Made by a program: the position numbers and the translations under genes
Shown: piece after piece, positions 26,619 to 35,011 of the stretch
Layout of the letters: every line of letters starts with the position of its first letter
Numbering within the stretch: the first letter of the stretch is position 1
Notes under the pieces: generated by a model
The model's input: the letters and a program-made list of their open reading frames with translations, nothing else
Databases searched by the model: none
Told to the model about the DNA's origin: nothing
Assembly: GCA_052246725.1 (NCBI GenBank)
Contig: JBQQCL010000004.1
Strand: one strand, 5' to 3'
DNA length: 64,000 nt
From: Pseudalkalibacillus sp052246725
Lineage (GTDB): Bacteria > Bacillota > Bacilli > Bacillales > Fictibacillaceae

Positions 26619-28016
26619 TTATAAGATATACTGACTCAAGTCTCGATCTTTTGCAATGGCTCCTAGTTTTTCATCGACATAATCAGGAGTAATTGTAATA
26701 GTCTCAAGATTAATATCCGGGGCTTCAAAAGATAAATCTTCCAATAACCTTTCCAAAATCGTATGAAGCCTTCTAGCTCCAATATTGTCAGTATTTTGAT
26801 TCACTTCGGTTGCGATTGTCGCAATTCTACGAATAGCATCGTCAGAAAATTCTATGTTTATACCTTCAGTTTGCAAAAGTGCTATATATTGTTTTGTCAA
26901 CGCATTGTCAGGGTCTACCAGGATCGATACGAAATCATCAATGTTGAGACTGGACAATTCTACCCGGATCGGAAACCTTCCTTGGAGCTCAGGTATAAGA
27001 TCTGAAGGCTTTGCAATATGGAACGCGCCTGCTGCAACGAATAACACGTGATCCGTTTTGACAGGGCCATACTTCGTGACAACTGTCGATCCTTCTACGA
27101 TCGGCAATATATCTCTTTGCACCCCTTCACGTGAGACATCTGCTGATTGATTGCCTTTACCTGCAATCTTATCTATCTCATCTATAAAAATCATACCCGT
27201 TTGTTCGGCTCTTGTAACAGCTTCTTGACCAACTTCGTCCATATCGATCAATTTATGTGCTTCTTCATGGGTCAGGACCTTTCTTGCTTCCTTTACGGTA
27301 AGCTTGCGTTTTTTCTTTTTCTTCGGCATCAGATTACCGAGCATATCCTGCATATTCATTCCCATTTGTTCCATTCCTGAGCCCTGGAACAAATCCATCA
27401 TATTCTGGTTTTGTTCCTCAACCTCTACAGTGACATAATGATCTTCCAATTCACCAAGCGATAGTTGATGAGCAATCTGTTTCCTTTTTGAAGCAATTTG
27501 ATCTTTTTCAGGATCGGAATTGTCGTTTGAATCTTGTTGTTGTTGATTTCCGAACAACATTTCCAGAGGGTTCTTATAAGAAGTCTGTTCGGGTTTCTTT
27601 GAAGGTACCAACATTTCCACTAGCCGTTTATTCGCATTCTGCTCGGCAGGTTCTTTAACCGAGGCCATTTTCTCTTCTTTTACAATACGGATTGATGTTT
27701 CAACCAGGTCACGGACCATGGATTCGACATCACGGCCGACATAACCGACTTCGGTGAACTTGGTCGCTTCCACTTTTACAAAAGGCGCGCCTACGATCTT
27801 AGCCAGCCTTCTAGCGATTTCAGTCTTCCCTACACCAGTTGGACCGATCATCAGTATATTTTTCGGTACGACTTCATCTCTTATCGATTCGTCGATCAAA
27901 CTTCTGCGATACCGGTTTCGGAGTGCAATAGCTACCGCTTTCTTCGCACTTTTCTGACCAACAATGAACTGATCAAGTCGTTCAACAATCTGTCTTGGTG
28001 TATAATCCATTTTCAT
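26619..28016 (-). CDS. hslU: HslU (ClpY), ATPase of the HslUV protease
   Basis: HslU unfolds substrates and feeds them to HslV. The 465-aa AAA+ protein has Walker A GPTGVGKTE (about residues 58-66), the GYVGR pore loop (TEVGYVGRDVESM), an inserted I domain with Gln/Asn/Asp-rich stretches (about 140-220), Walker B GMIFIDEIDKIA, and sensor residues in ELQGRFPIRVEL. The C-terminal tail DLSQYIL is the conserved peptide that docks into HslV. GGGGGAG precedes the ATG. Confidence 0.97.
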   Translation of the reverse strand: MKMDYTPRQIVERLDQFIVGQKSAKKAVAIALRNRYRRSLIDESIRDEVVPKNILMIGPTGVGKTEIARRLAKIVGAPFVKVEATKFTEVGYVGRDVESMVRDLVETSIRIVKEEKMASVKEPAEQNANKRLVEMLVPSKKPEQTSYKNPLEMLFGNQQQQDSNDNSDPEKDQIASKRKQIAHQLSLGELEDHYVTVEVEEQNQNMMDLFQGSGMEQMGMNMQDMLGNLMPKKKKKRKLTVKEARKVLTHEEAHKLIDMDEVGQEAVTRAEQTGMIFIDEIDKIAGKGNQSADVSREGVQRDILPIVEGSTVVTKYGPVKTDHVLFVAAGAFHIAKPSDLIPELQGRFPIRVELSSLNIDDFVSILVDPDNALTKQYIALLQTEGINIEFSDDAIRRIATIATEVNQNTDNIGARRLHTILERLLEDLSFEAPDINLETITITPDYVDEKLGAIAKDRDLSQYIL

Positions 28017-28035
28017 CGTGTCAAACTCCCCCGTT

Positions 28036-28578
28036 TCAAGTTAATTGTTCAACAATTATCTGGTCATTCGTATAAACGCAAATCTCTGCAGCGATCTCTA
28101 ATGCGCTTTTCGCGATATCTGCGGCAGATAAATGTTCACCATGCCTTTTCAGCGCCCTTCCAGCCGACAATGCATAGTTACCACCTGATCCGATGGCTAG
28201 TATCCCATCATCCGGTTCGATGACTTCACCAGTGCCGGAAACAAGCAGAAGTGTTTCTTTGTTCATGACGATCAACATCGCTTCCAGTTTTCGAAGCATC
28301 TTGTCACCACGCCATTCTTTTGCAAGTTCTACTGCAGATCGTTGCAGATCCCCATTGAATTCCTCTAGTTTGGCTTCAAATTTTTCGAATAAAGTGAAAG
28401 CATCCGCGACTGAACCCGCAAATCCAGCTAGAACTTTACCGTCGTATAACTTTCGGACCTTCTTCGCAGTATGTTTCATCACCACGGCATTTCCGAACGT
28501 CACTTGCCCGTCTCCTGCCATTGCACAGCCACCCTTATGATGGACAGCAAAAATGGTGGTAGCATGGAATGTACTCAT
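28036..28578 (-). CDS. hslV: HslV (ClpQ), peptidase of the HslUV protease, Bacillus serine-type N-terminus
   Basis: HslV is the proteasome-like peptidase chamber. The 180-aa product keeps the five-residue extension before the usual TTI start: it begins MSTFHATTIFAVHHKGGCAM. In B. subtilis ClpQ this extension makes Ser2 the N-terminal nucleophile rather than Thr; the same arrangement is present here. GDGQVTFGN, AGSVADAFTLFEKFEAKL and GSGGNYALSAGRAL are conserved. It sits between xerC and hslU. Confidence 0.96.
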   Translation of the reverse strand: MSTFHATTIFAVHHKGGCAMAGDGQVTFGNAVVMKHTAKKVRKLYDGKVLAGFAGSVADAFTLFEKFEAKLEEFNGDLQRSAVELAKEWRGDKMLRKLEAMLIVMNKETLLLVSGTGEVIEPDDGILAIGSGGNYALSAGRALKRHGEHLSAADIAKSALEIAAEICVYTNDQIIVEQLT

Positions 28579-28614
28579 AATAGACCTCCTCCCATCATTG
28601 AATCCTAACCCCGT

Positions 28615-29502
28615 TTAAGCTCTTGGATGAAAATTGCGATACATCTGCTGTAATCTATCTTTTGTAACATGTGTATAAATTTGAGTGGTAGACAGTTGGG
28701 AATGACCCAATAGTTCCTGCACTGCTCTCAAATCAGCACCTTCATTCAACAAGTGGGTCGCAAACGTATGACGCAGCATATGTGGTGTGATGTTCATTGT
28801 CAAAGATGTCGATTCGATCATCTTTTTCAGAACTTTCCTCACACCTCGGTCCGTCAGAGGATCCCCTTTATAATTCACGAAGAGTTTATCATGCTCTTTC
28901 GTTTTCATTAATGTCTTCCTGCCAGAGTTCAAATAATGGTCCAACGATTCGATTGCATAACTGCCGATCGGGACATATCTTTCCTTGCGCCCTTTTCCCC
29001 TTACAAGAATCGTTTCAATCGAAAGATCGATGTCTTTCAGAGTAAGACCGCAGCATTCACTGACTCGAATTCCCGTTCCGTAAAGAAGTTCGAGCAACGT
29101 TTGATTCCTCTGTCCCAAGGGAGTGTTTAAGTCTGAAACTTCAAACAACTCCTCAAGTTCTTCTGCGTAAAAGAATTTGGGGAGTCGCTTGTTTTGTCTC
29201 GGTAGACTAGCAGTTTTAAAAGGATTCTGTTCTAAGCGTTCTTCTCTGATTAAAAACCGATATAAACTTCGTAATGTTGAGACTTTTCTTGCTACAGATT
29301 TTCTGGCATATTTCTTTTCATGCAATATTGTCAGATAGTGACGGACATGTACATAAGAAACAGCAGCAAATAGGTCCAAGCCTTGCTGCCTCATGAATTC
29401 CACAAAATCGTCGATGTCAACTTGATAATTGATGACGGTATGCTGCGAACAATTTTTTTCAATTTGTAAATATTCGATGAAAAGACGGATGTCTTCTTGC
29501 AT
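28615..29502 (-). CDS. xerC: XerC (CodV), tyrosine recombinase for chromosome dimer resolution
   Basis: XerC acts with XerD at dif sites and is called CodV in B. subtilis. The 295-aa protein has an N-terminal SAM-like core-binding domain (INYQVDIDDFVEFMRQQGLD) and a catalytic domain with Arg in GTGIRVSE, the HxxR box HMLRHTFATHLL, and the nucleophile Tyr in QIYTHV. All RKHRHY-type residues appear present. Its position in front of hslV matches B. subtilis and argues for housekeeping XerC rather than a phage integrase. Confidence 0.95.
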   Translation of the reverse strand: MQEDIRLFIEYLQIEKNCSQHTVINYQVDIDDFVEFMRQQGLDLFAAVSYVHVRHYLTILHEKKYARKSVARKVSTLRSLYRFLIREERLEQNPFKTASLPRQNKRLPKFFYAEELEELFEVSDLNTPLGQRNQTLLELLYGTGIRVSECCGLTLKDIDLSIETILVRGKGRKERYVPIGSYAIESLDHYLNSGRKTLMKTKEHDKLFVNYKGDPLTDRGVRKVLKKMIESTSLTMNITPHMLRHTFATHLLNEGADLRAVQELLGHSQLSTTQIYTHVTKDRLQQMYRNFHPRA

Positions 29503-29550
29503 ATCACGATCAACTTCCTATTATTTTCTGAATAGTGGAACAATTAGCAT

Positions 29551-29587
29551 AAAGACCCCTAAATCGTATCACAACTTAGAGGTCTTG
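29551..29587 (-). terminator. Terminator after trmFO
   Basis: On the minus strand AAGACCTCTAA pairs with TTAGGGGTCTT around an 11-13 nt loop, followed by TTAT. It lies just past the trmFO stop codon. Confidence 0.7.
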
Positions 29588-29598
29588 ACAATATATAT

Positions 29599-30906
29599 TC
29601 ACACTTTTGTTAAAAAATTCTGAATTGTTCCCAGTGCTCGCTCTGCAATCTTTTCGTATCGTTCCTTCTTATTCTTGATTCTCTTATCAAGCGGAGGAAA
29701 GAGTCCAAAATTCGCATTGATTGGCTGGAAGTTATCCGGGTTGGCAGTCGTAATATATTCTGCCATGCCGCCCAATGCCGTTTCCAGCGGGAAAACAACT
29801 GGCTCTTGATCTTGAACAAGACGTGCAGCGTTGATTCCTGCGATCAAACCAGAAGCCGCACTTTCCACATAACCTTCCACACCTGTCATTTGACCGGCGA
29901 AGAACAAATCATCACGGTCTTTATACTGGTATGTCCGTTTAAGTAAATTTGGTGAATTGATAAACGTATTCCGATGCATGACACCATATCGAACGATCTC
30001 CGCATTTTCCAAACCAGGGATCAATCTTATGACTTCCTTCTGCGGGCCCCATTTCATGTGGGTTTGGAAACCTACGATGTTATAGAGTGTACCAGTCTTG
30101 TTGTCCTGTCGTAATTGAACAACGGCATATGGTTGTTTCCCGGTTTTCGGATCTTCTAGTCCTACTGGTTTCATTGGTCCGAAAAGCAAAGTCTTCTTTC
30201 CCCGATTTGCCATCACCTCTACTGGCATGCATCCTTCAAAGAAAATTTCTTTTTCAAATTCTTTCAAAGGTACCGTTTCGGCTGAAATAAGCGCCTCATA
30301 AAATCGATCGAATTCCTCTTCTGTCATCGGACAGTTCAAGTATGCGGCTTCCCCTTTATCATACCGGGATTTCAAATAAACTTTATCACGGTCGATGCTA
30401 TCCACTTCAATAATTGGGGCTGCAGCATCATAGAAATACAGATACTCTTCACCTGTCAGTGATAATAACGATTTTGATAGATCCTCAGAAGTCAATGGAC
30501 CTGTCGCAATGATCGTAGGTCCTTCAGGAATTCCACGGATTTCTTCTTCATAGACCGTCACATTAGGATGACCTTTTACGCGTTCTGTCACTTTCGCTGC
30601 AAATTCATGGCGGTCTACTGCCAACGCACCTCCGGCAGGGACAGAACAGTCATCTGCACTTTGGATGATGACAGAATCCAAATGTCTCATCTCTTCTTTA
30701 AGTACCCCTACAGCATTAGTCAGGGCATTCGAACGAAGTGAGTTGCTGCAAACCAATTCTGCAAATTTATCCGTATGATGTGCCGGTGTCTGCCTCTTCG
30801 GTCTCATTTCATATAGATTGACTTTAATTCCGCGTTTTGACAACTGCCAAGCAGCTTCACTTCCTGCTAGCCCTGCACCTACGACATTAACTGCTTGTAA
30901 ATTCAA
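29599..30906 (-). CDS. trmFO: TrmFO, folate/FAD-dependent tRNA m5U54 methyltransferase
   Basis: TrmFO makes ribothymidine 54 in tRNA using methylenetetrahydrofolate and FADH2. The 435-aa protein starts with the dinucleotide-binding motif VVGAGLAGSEAAWQL and continues YEMRPKRQTPAHHTDKFAEL with the conserved VCSNSLRSN (catalytic Cys) after it. The C-terminal flavin-binding GQMTGVEGYVESAASGLIAG is present. Length equals the B. subtilis protein. It starts 11 bp after topA. Confidence 0.97.
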   Translation of the reverse strand: MNLQAVNVVGAGLAGSEAAWQLSKRGIKVNLYEMRPKRQTPAHHTDKFAELVCSNSLRSNALTNAVGVLKEEMRHLDSVIIQSADDCSVPAGGALAVDRHEFAAKVTERVKGHPNVTVYEEEIRGIPEGPTIIATGPLTSEDLSKSLLSLTGEEYLYFYDAAAPIIEVDSIDRDKVYLKSRYDKGEAAYLNCPMTEEEFDRFYEALISAETVPLKEFEKEIFFEGCMPVEVMANRGKKTLLFGPMKPVGLEDPKTGKQPYAVVQLRQDNKTGTLYNIVGFQTHMKWGPQKEVIRLIPGLENAEIVRYGVMHRNTFINSPNLLKRTYQYKDRDDLFFAGQMTGVEGYVESAASGLIAGINAARLVQDQEPVVFPLETALGGMAEYITTANPDNFQPINANFGLFPPLDKRIKNKKERYEKIAERALGTIQNFLTKV

Positions 30907-30917
30907 TTTCCATCACC

Positions 30918-32987
30918 CTAATTTTGTTTCTCTTTATAGTCGCAATTCGTACACTGGATCGTATTGCTTTTCTTGGTTTTCTTTTCGACGAGTAAACTTT
31001 CGCACTTCGGGCATGGCCGGCTGATCGGTTTATCCCATGAAACGAAATCACATTTTGGATATCGATCGCAACCATAGAAGATGCGCCTCTTTTTACTTTT
31101 TCGCTCAACGATATTTCCTTCATTACATTTTGGACACTTTACACCGATATCTTTGACAATCGGTTTCGTGTTTCTGCAGTCAGGAAAATTCGAGCAAGCC
31201 ATGAACTTCCCGTATCGACCCATTTTATAGACCATCTCGCTGCCGCATTTCTCACAATTTTCACCGGCAGGTTCGTCCTGGATCTCTACTTCTTTCATTT
31301 CTTCCTCTGCAACCTTCAATTTTTTCTCAAATTCTTTATAAAAGGCAGCAATGATTTTCTTCCACTCTTCTGTACCTTCCTCGATATGGTCGAGACTCGT
31401 TTCCATTTCAGCGGTAAACTTGACTTCAATGACTTCAGGGAAAAACTCAAGGATTAGCTCCAATACGATTTCCCCGAGCTCAGTCGGTACGAATTTCCGC
31501 GCGTCTAATGCCACATATCCACGACGTTGAATCGTATCGAGTGTTGGTGCGTAGGTGGATGGTCGTCCGATTCCAAGTTCCTCCATCGTTTTGACCAATC
31601 TCGCCTCTGAATATCTTGGTGGAGGCTGCGTGAAGTGCTGGCTCGGTTCAATATCTTCTGTTTTGACCGAATCACCCTCTTTCAGGTCTGGGAGGATCTT
31701 ATCTTCATCTTTCTTGTTATCATCGTTACCTTCAACATAAACCTTCATGAAACCAGGGAATTTCACTTTTGATCCGTTTGCACGGAAACGTACTCCGTTA
31801 TTGTCCAGGTTGACCGCCATGGTATCCATGATCGCTGGTGCCATCTGACTTGCAACGAAACGTTCCCAAATCAATTTGTATAAACGATACTGATCCCGGC
31901 TCAAATACTTTTTGACAGCTTTCGGATCCCGCAGAGTCGACGTCGGGCGTACTGCTTCGTGGGCATCCTGTGCATTATTGGACTTTTTTCCAGTCGGTCG
32001 ATTGCTCGTGAATTTCGATCCATATTGTTCTGTAATATAATCGCGTGCTTCACTTTTGGCTACATCAGATACACGTGTGGAATCGGTTCTCATATAGGTG
32101 ATGAGACCGACAGTCCCTTCTTTCCCAATATCGATCCCTTCGTATAATTGCTGTGCCATCATCATGGTTTTCTTTGCACGGAAATTCAATTTTCTTGCTG
32201 CTTCCTGTTGCAATGAAGAAGTGGTAAATGGAGCGGCTGGATTTCTTTTACGCTCTTTCTTCTGAACAGAAGTGACATCAAATGATTCACCTTTGATGTG
32301 TTTCAAGACTTCCTTCACTTTTTCTTCATTCGAAAGTTCAACCTTTTCACCATTCAATTCAAAGAAGGACGCTTCGAATTGTTCACCATTTTGATCGAAT
32401 ATCGCTTTGATTTTCCAGTATTCTTCTGGTTTGAAATTTTGTATTTCTTTTTCTCGTTCGACAATCAAGCGTAATGCAACAGTTTGGACACGACCGGCAC
32501 TTAATCCTTTTTTCACTTTCTTCCATAGCAAAGGACTGATGTTATAGCCGACCAGTCGATCTAGAATCCGTCTCGCTTGTTGGGCATCTACAAGATCCAT
32601 GTTGATCTTACGAGGTCTCTTGAACGAGTCTTTGATAGCTTGTTTCGTAATTTCATTGAACACAACCCGACAATCAGATGTATCATCCATTTCAAGGCTA
32701 TGGGCCAAATGCCAAGCAATCGCTTCACCTTCACGATCGGGGTCGGCTGCGAGAAAAATCTTTTTTACTTTCTTTGCAGCAGTCTTCAGGTCTTTCAGTA
32801 CAGGACCTTTCCCTCTGATCGTAATGTATCTAGGTTCAAAATCGTTATTTACATCAACACCCATTTGGCTTTTCGGTAAATCACGTACATGTCCCATTGA
32901 AGCTTTTACGATATATTTTTTTCCTAAATATTTTTCAATCGTTTTTGCTTTGGCGGGAGATTCTACTATTACTAAGTAATCAGCCAT
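30918..32987 (-). CDS. topA: TopA, DNA topoisomerase I
   Basis: TopA is a type IA topoisomerase that relaxes negative supercoils. The 689-aa protein has an N-terminal TOPRIM domain (LVIVESPAKAKTIEKYLG; DPDREGEAIAWHL), the active-site Tyr in GLITYMRTDSTRVS, the LVGYNISPLLW segment, and three C-terminal four-Cys zinc ribbons (CEKCGSEM; CPKCNEGN; CPKCESLL). GGGGGAGAC lies upstream of the ATG. Length is as in B. subtilis (691 aa). Confidence 0.98.
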   Translation of the reverse strand: MADYLVIVESPAKAKTIEKYLGKKYIVKASMGHVRDLPKSQMGVDVNNDFEPRYITIRGKGPVLKDLKTAAKKVKKIFLAADPDREGEAIAWHLAHSLEMDDTSDCRVVFNEITKQAIKDSFKRPRKINMDLVDAQQARRILDRLVGYNISPLLWKKVKKGLSAGRVQTVALRLIVEREKEIQNFKPEEYWKIKAIFDQNGEQFEASFFELNGEKVELSNEEKVKEVLKHIKGESFDVTSVQKKERKRNPAAPFTTSSLQQEAARKLNFRAKKTMMMAQQLYEGIDIGKEGTVGLITYMRTDSTRVSDVAKSEARDYITEQYGSKFTSNRPTGKKSNNAQDAHEAVRPTSTLRDPKAVKKYLSRDQYRLYKLIWERFVASQMAPAIMDTMAVNLDNNGVRFRANGSKVKFPGFMKVYVEGNDDNKKDEDKILPDLKEGDSVKTEDIEPSQHFTQPPPRYSEARLVKTMEELGIGRPSTYAPTLDTIQRRGYVALDARKFVPTELGEIVLELILEFFPEVIEVKFTAEMETSLDHIEEGTEEWKKIIAAFYKEFEKKLKVAEEEMKEVEIQDEPAGENCEKCGSEMVYKMGRYGKFMACSNFPDCRNTKPIVKDIGVKCPKCNEGNIVERKSKKRRIFYGCDRYPKCDFVSWDKPISRPCPKCESLLVEKKTKKSNTIQCTNCDYKEKQN

Positions 32988-33036
32988 AATTCTATCTGTC
33001 TCCCCCTTTTTTTCTAATTTTAAAATCTTCCCTATT

Positions 33037-33063
33037 ATTGTATATAGTATGTTGGTTTGTCAA
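33037..33063 (-). promoter_or_regulatory. Candidate sigma-A promoter for topA-trmFO
   Basis: A perfect TTGACA (33058-33063) and TACAAT (33037-33042) on the minus strand, spaced by 15 bp, which is shorter than ideal. It lies immediately after the dprA stop codon and 50 bp before topA. Confidence 0.5.
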
Positions 33064-33065
33064 AC

Positions 33066-33953
33066 TTAAGATTTAAAGTCAGACAACTCTTCAAGAATAT
33101 CTTCCGCACTTGCGGCAAGCTTTGCGCCTTGCTGTATCAAGTGATGTGTCCCCATCGTACGTGGTTCTAATATCGAACCAGGCACCGCAAAAACTTCTCT
33201 TCCTTGTTGAAGCGCTTGATCACCTGTTATCAAGGAACCACTCTTTTCACGGGCTTCTACAATCAATGTTCCCCTGGAAAGCCCGCTAATAATCCTGTTT
33301 CTCATTGGAAACTGCCACTTTGCCGGTTTCCGATCAGGTGGGAATTCGGAAATCAAAAGATGTTCCGATGCAATCCTTTGTGCGTCCTCGGCATGTTCCC
33401 GAGGATAAATATGATTGAACCCGCTGCCAAGAACAGCAATCGTCTGACCATTCGATGTCATCGTGATCCGATGTGCTAAAATATCAATTCCGTAAGCCAG
33501 TCCGCTTACAATGGTCCAGCCTTGTTCAATCATGGGAGTGATGATTTTCTCGAGGCTGCGCCGACCGTTAATTGATACATCTCTTGTTCCGACAACGCTC
33601 AATATTTTTTCTCCTTGCAAAAGACTCGAATCCCCTTTTACATATAGAACAAGCGGAGGGTCGAAAATTTCCTTCAATAAGGAAGGATATCCCGCATCGA
33701 ATATGGTAATGACTTCGATGTTTTCATTCTTGTATTTCTGGGATTTGTTCAAAAACGCTTCTTGCTTCTTTTTGTCTCTGATTTGGACTACAGTCGATTG
33801 GGAAAGTAGATACTGTGTCTTTAATTGATGATTACTCAATTGAAACACTTTTTCAAGCGTACTGTCTTCCCTAATCATTCTAGACAATGTTTTAATCCCC
33901 AAACCCTTGCACTCAGATAAAAATAAAAGACGTTCTTTCTTTCTACTTAACAA
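33066..33953 (-). CDS. dprA: DprA (Smf), single-strand DNA-binding RecA loader
   Basis: DprA protects incoming single-stranded DNA and loads RecA during transformation. The 295-aa protein has an N-terminal SAM-like helical region and a Rossmann-fold DprA domain: VVGTRDVSINGRRSLEKI, TIVSGLAYGIDILAHRI, LGSGFNHIYPREH and SGSLITGDQALQQGREVFAVPG. It begins with TTG, nine bases after GAGGAG. The start codon lies inside the end of a 39-codon frame, suggesting coupling. Confidence 0.95.
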   Translation of the reverse strand: MLSRKKERLLFLSECKGLGIKTLSRMIREDSTLEKVFQLSNHQLKTQYLLSQSTVVQIRDKKKQEAFLNKSQKYKNENIEVITIFDAGYPSLLKEIFDPPLVLYVKGDSSLLQGEKILSVVGTRDVSINGRRSLEKIITPMIEQGWTIVSGLAYGIDILAHRITMTSNGQTIAVLGSGFNHIYPREHAEDAQRIASEHLLISEFPPDRKPAKWQFPMRNRIISGLSRGTLIVEAREKSGSLITGDQALQQGREVFAVPGSILEPRTMGTHHLIQQGAKLAASAEDILEELSDFKS

Positions 33954-34062
33954 TGAATCGATCTCCTCTTTTTATAAACTGGAATGTTTTATTACGATTT
34001 TTGTGCAATGTATCCACTTGAGGAAAAATCTTCTTCACGATTTGTTCGATATGTATAGGCAA
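33943..34062 (-). CDS. Candidate 39-aa small protein overlapping the dprA start
   Basis: A TTG-initiated frame with AAAGGTGAA directly upstream encodes 39 aa, MPIHIEQIVKKIFPQVDTLH then basic KNRNKTFQFIKRGDRFIVK. It ends 11 bp inside dprA, in another frame. The sequence looks protein-like (amphipathic helix, then basic beta-like tail) rather than random, and the frame stays open upstream to about 34165 without a start codon, so it may be the 3' end of a larger gene truncated by the neighbouring repeat. I do not recognise it. Confidence 0.4.
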   Translation of the reverse strand: MPIHIEQIVKKIFPQVDTLHKNRNKTFQFIKRGDRFIVK

Positions 34063-34150
34063 TTCACCTTTATTTTTTTGCTCCGTTATTCTTATAGTTG
34101 TTGAATCTAGGAAAAGTTCTTCACTGGAACCAGGTTGTACTGTACTTACC

Positions 34151-34287
34151 CTTAACGGACACAGGAGACGTTATTTGACCAAAACAATAGATTTCTATAA
34201 ACCTTACGGACACCAGGGACCTTATTTCGCAAATATCATAGTAAAACAGCTGCTTTTTTCACAAATAACGGCTCTGGTGTCCGTTAT
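34151..34287. repeat. Array of repeat unit A (two direct, one inverted)
   Basis: Two forward units (AACGGACACAGGAGACGTTA at 34153 and TACGGACACCAGGGACCTTA at 34205) are followed by one inverted unit (AATAACGGCTCTGGTGTCCG at about 34265), spaced by roughly 50-60 bp. The inverted unit can pair with either forward one. Similar arrays are at 44224, 47035, 53661 and 63581. The sequence between here and 34381 shows no gene. Confidence 0.8.
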
Positions 34288-34380
34288 GTAAAAAGTGGCT
34301 GCTTAATCTAGATTGCGATTGACCACCTTTCCCCCATGGTTGTTGCGGTTTTTCTTTAAGGCTGTTTTCGCAAACTTAGT

Positions 34381-34475
34381 TGCTCTTGCACTTAAAGAAA
34401 GTATAAAATACTTTCTTCAGTATAAGGGCAGCTAAGGCTCGACCTACAAAAGGCTTGGTCTCGCCAAGTTTTCTT
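34381..34475 (-). repeat. Dispersed element C, copy 1
   Basis: Read on the minus strand it runs from AAAGAAAACTTGGCGAGACC through AAGCC, GAGCCTTAGCTG and the palindrome GAAAGTATTTTATACTTTC to AAGTGCAAGAGC. It matches 40305-40392 and 52205-52312. It lies between the A array and element B, forming a three-repeat cluster. Confidence 0.7.
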
Positions 34476-34479
34476 TAAA

Positions 34480-34826
34480 AGGCGTTGATTTCCGCTCCAG
34501 GATGCTCGCTTTCCGCGGGGCGTGCCGGTGAGCCCACTCGTCGCCTTGCGACCTCAGGAGTCTCCTTTTCAAGGAAGCATTTGTGCTCCTGCGTCTACAA
34601 GAAAGTCCTGTCGAAGCGAGCCTCCTCGTCGCATGCCTTGCGAGGAGATTATTCAGGTAGTAGGCACGCTGATCCCGCAGGACAAGGAAAGCTTCGGCAG
34701 CGTTACATCGCACGAAGAAAATGCGATTTTCATTTTCGAGGAGTCTCGCACCTTGCTCTCCAATCAACTTGCACTAGGTTATTTTTTAAAAATAACTCAA
34801 GAGCCACAATCTTTTAGAAAAGAGCC
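34480..34826 (-). repeat. Fold-back dispersed element B, copy 2 (long form)
   Basis: Reverse orientation relative to copy 1. Both outer parts match copy 1 (GTTGATTGGAGAGCAAGGTG and CGCGGAAAGCGAGCATCCTG sides), but the centre is replaced by about 180 bp starting CGAAAATGAAAATCGCATTT and containing hairpins such as GAAAATCGCATTTTC. The same long centre is found in copy 3 at 63.8 kb, so it is a defined subtype rather than random decay. No coding function is credible. Confidence 0.8.
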
Positions 34827-34924
34827 TTCATTAATAAAGCATCTGATTTCATGTAACAATTATGTAAAGCATAACGGAGCAACATTTATGTATCTAACTC
34901 TGCGGACGAACTCCTTGCCCATAT

Positions 34925-35003
34925 AAAAAGAAACAGGAGCCGGTCCGTTAGCCCCAGACATCTCTGATCGGAGATCTCTGAAACCTTTCTTCGGGCCAGC
35001 CCC
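34925..35003 (-). terminator. Terminator of the sucCD operon
   Basis: On the minus strand GGGGCTGGCCCG pairs, with G-U wobbles and one mismatch, with CGGACCGGCTCC, and the stem is followed by TGTTTCTTTTT. The long loop holds a second small palindrome around AGAGATCTCCGATCAGAGAT. Confidence 0.7.
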
Positions 35004-35011
35004 TTGTTGTA

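Noticed and set aside
28615..29502. Phage or transposon integrase
   Set aside because: The tyrosine recombinase is in the conserved xerC (codV) position before hslVU-codY, so it is the housekeeping XerC.
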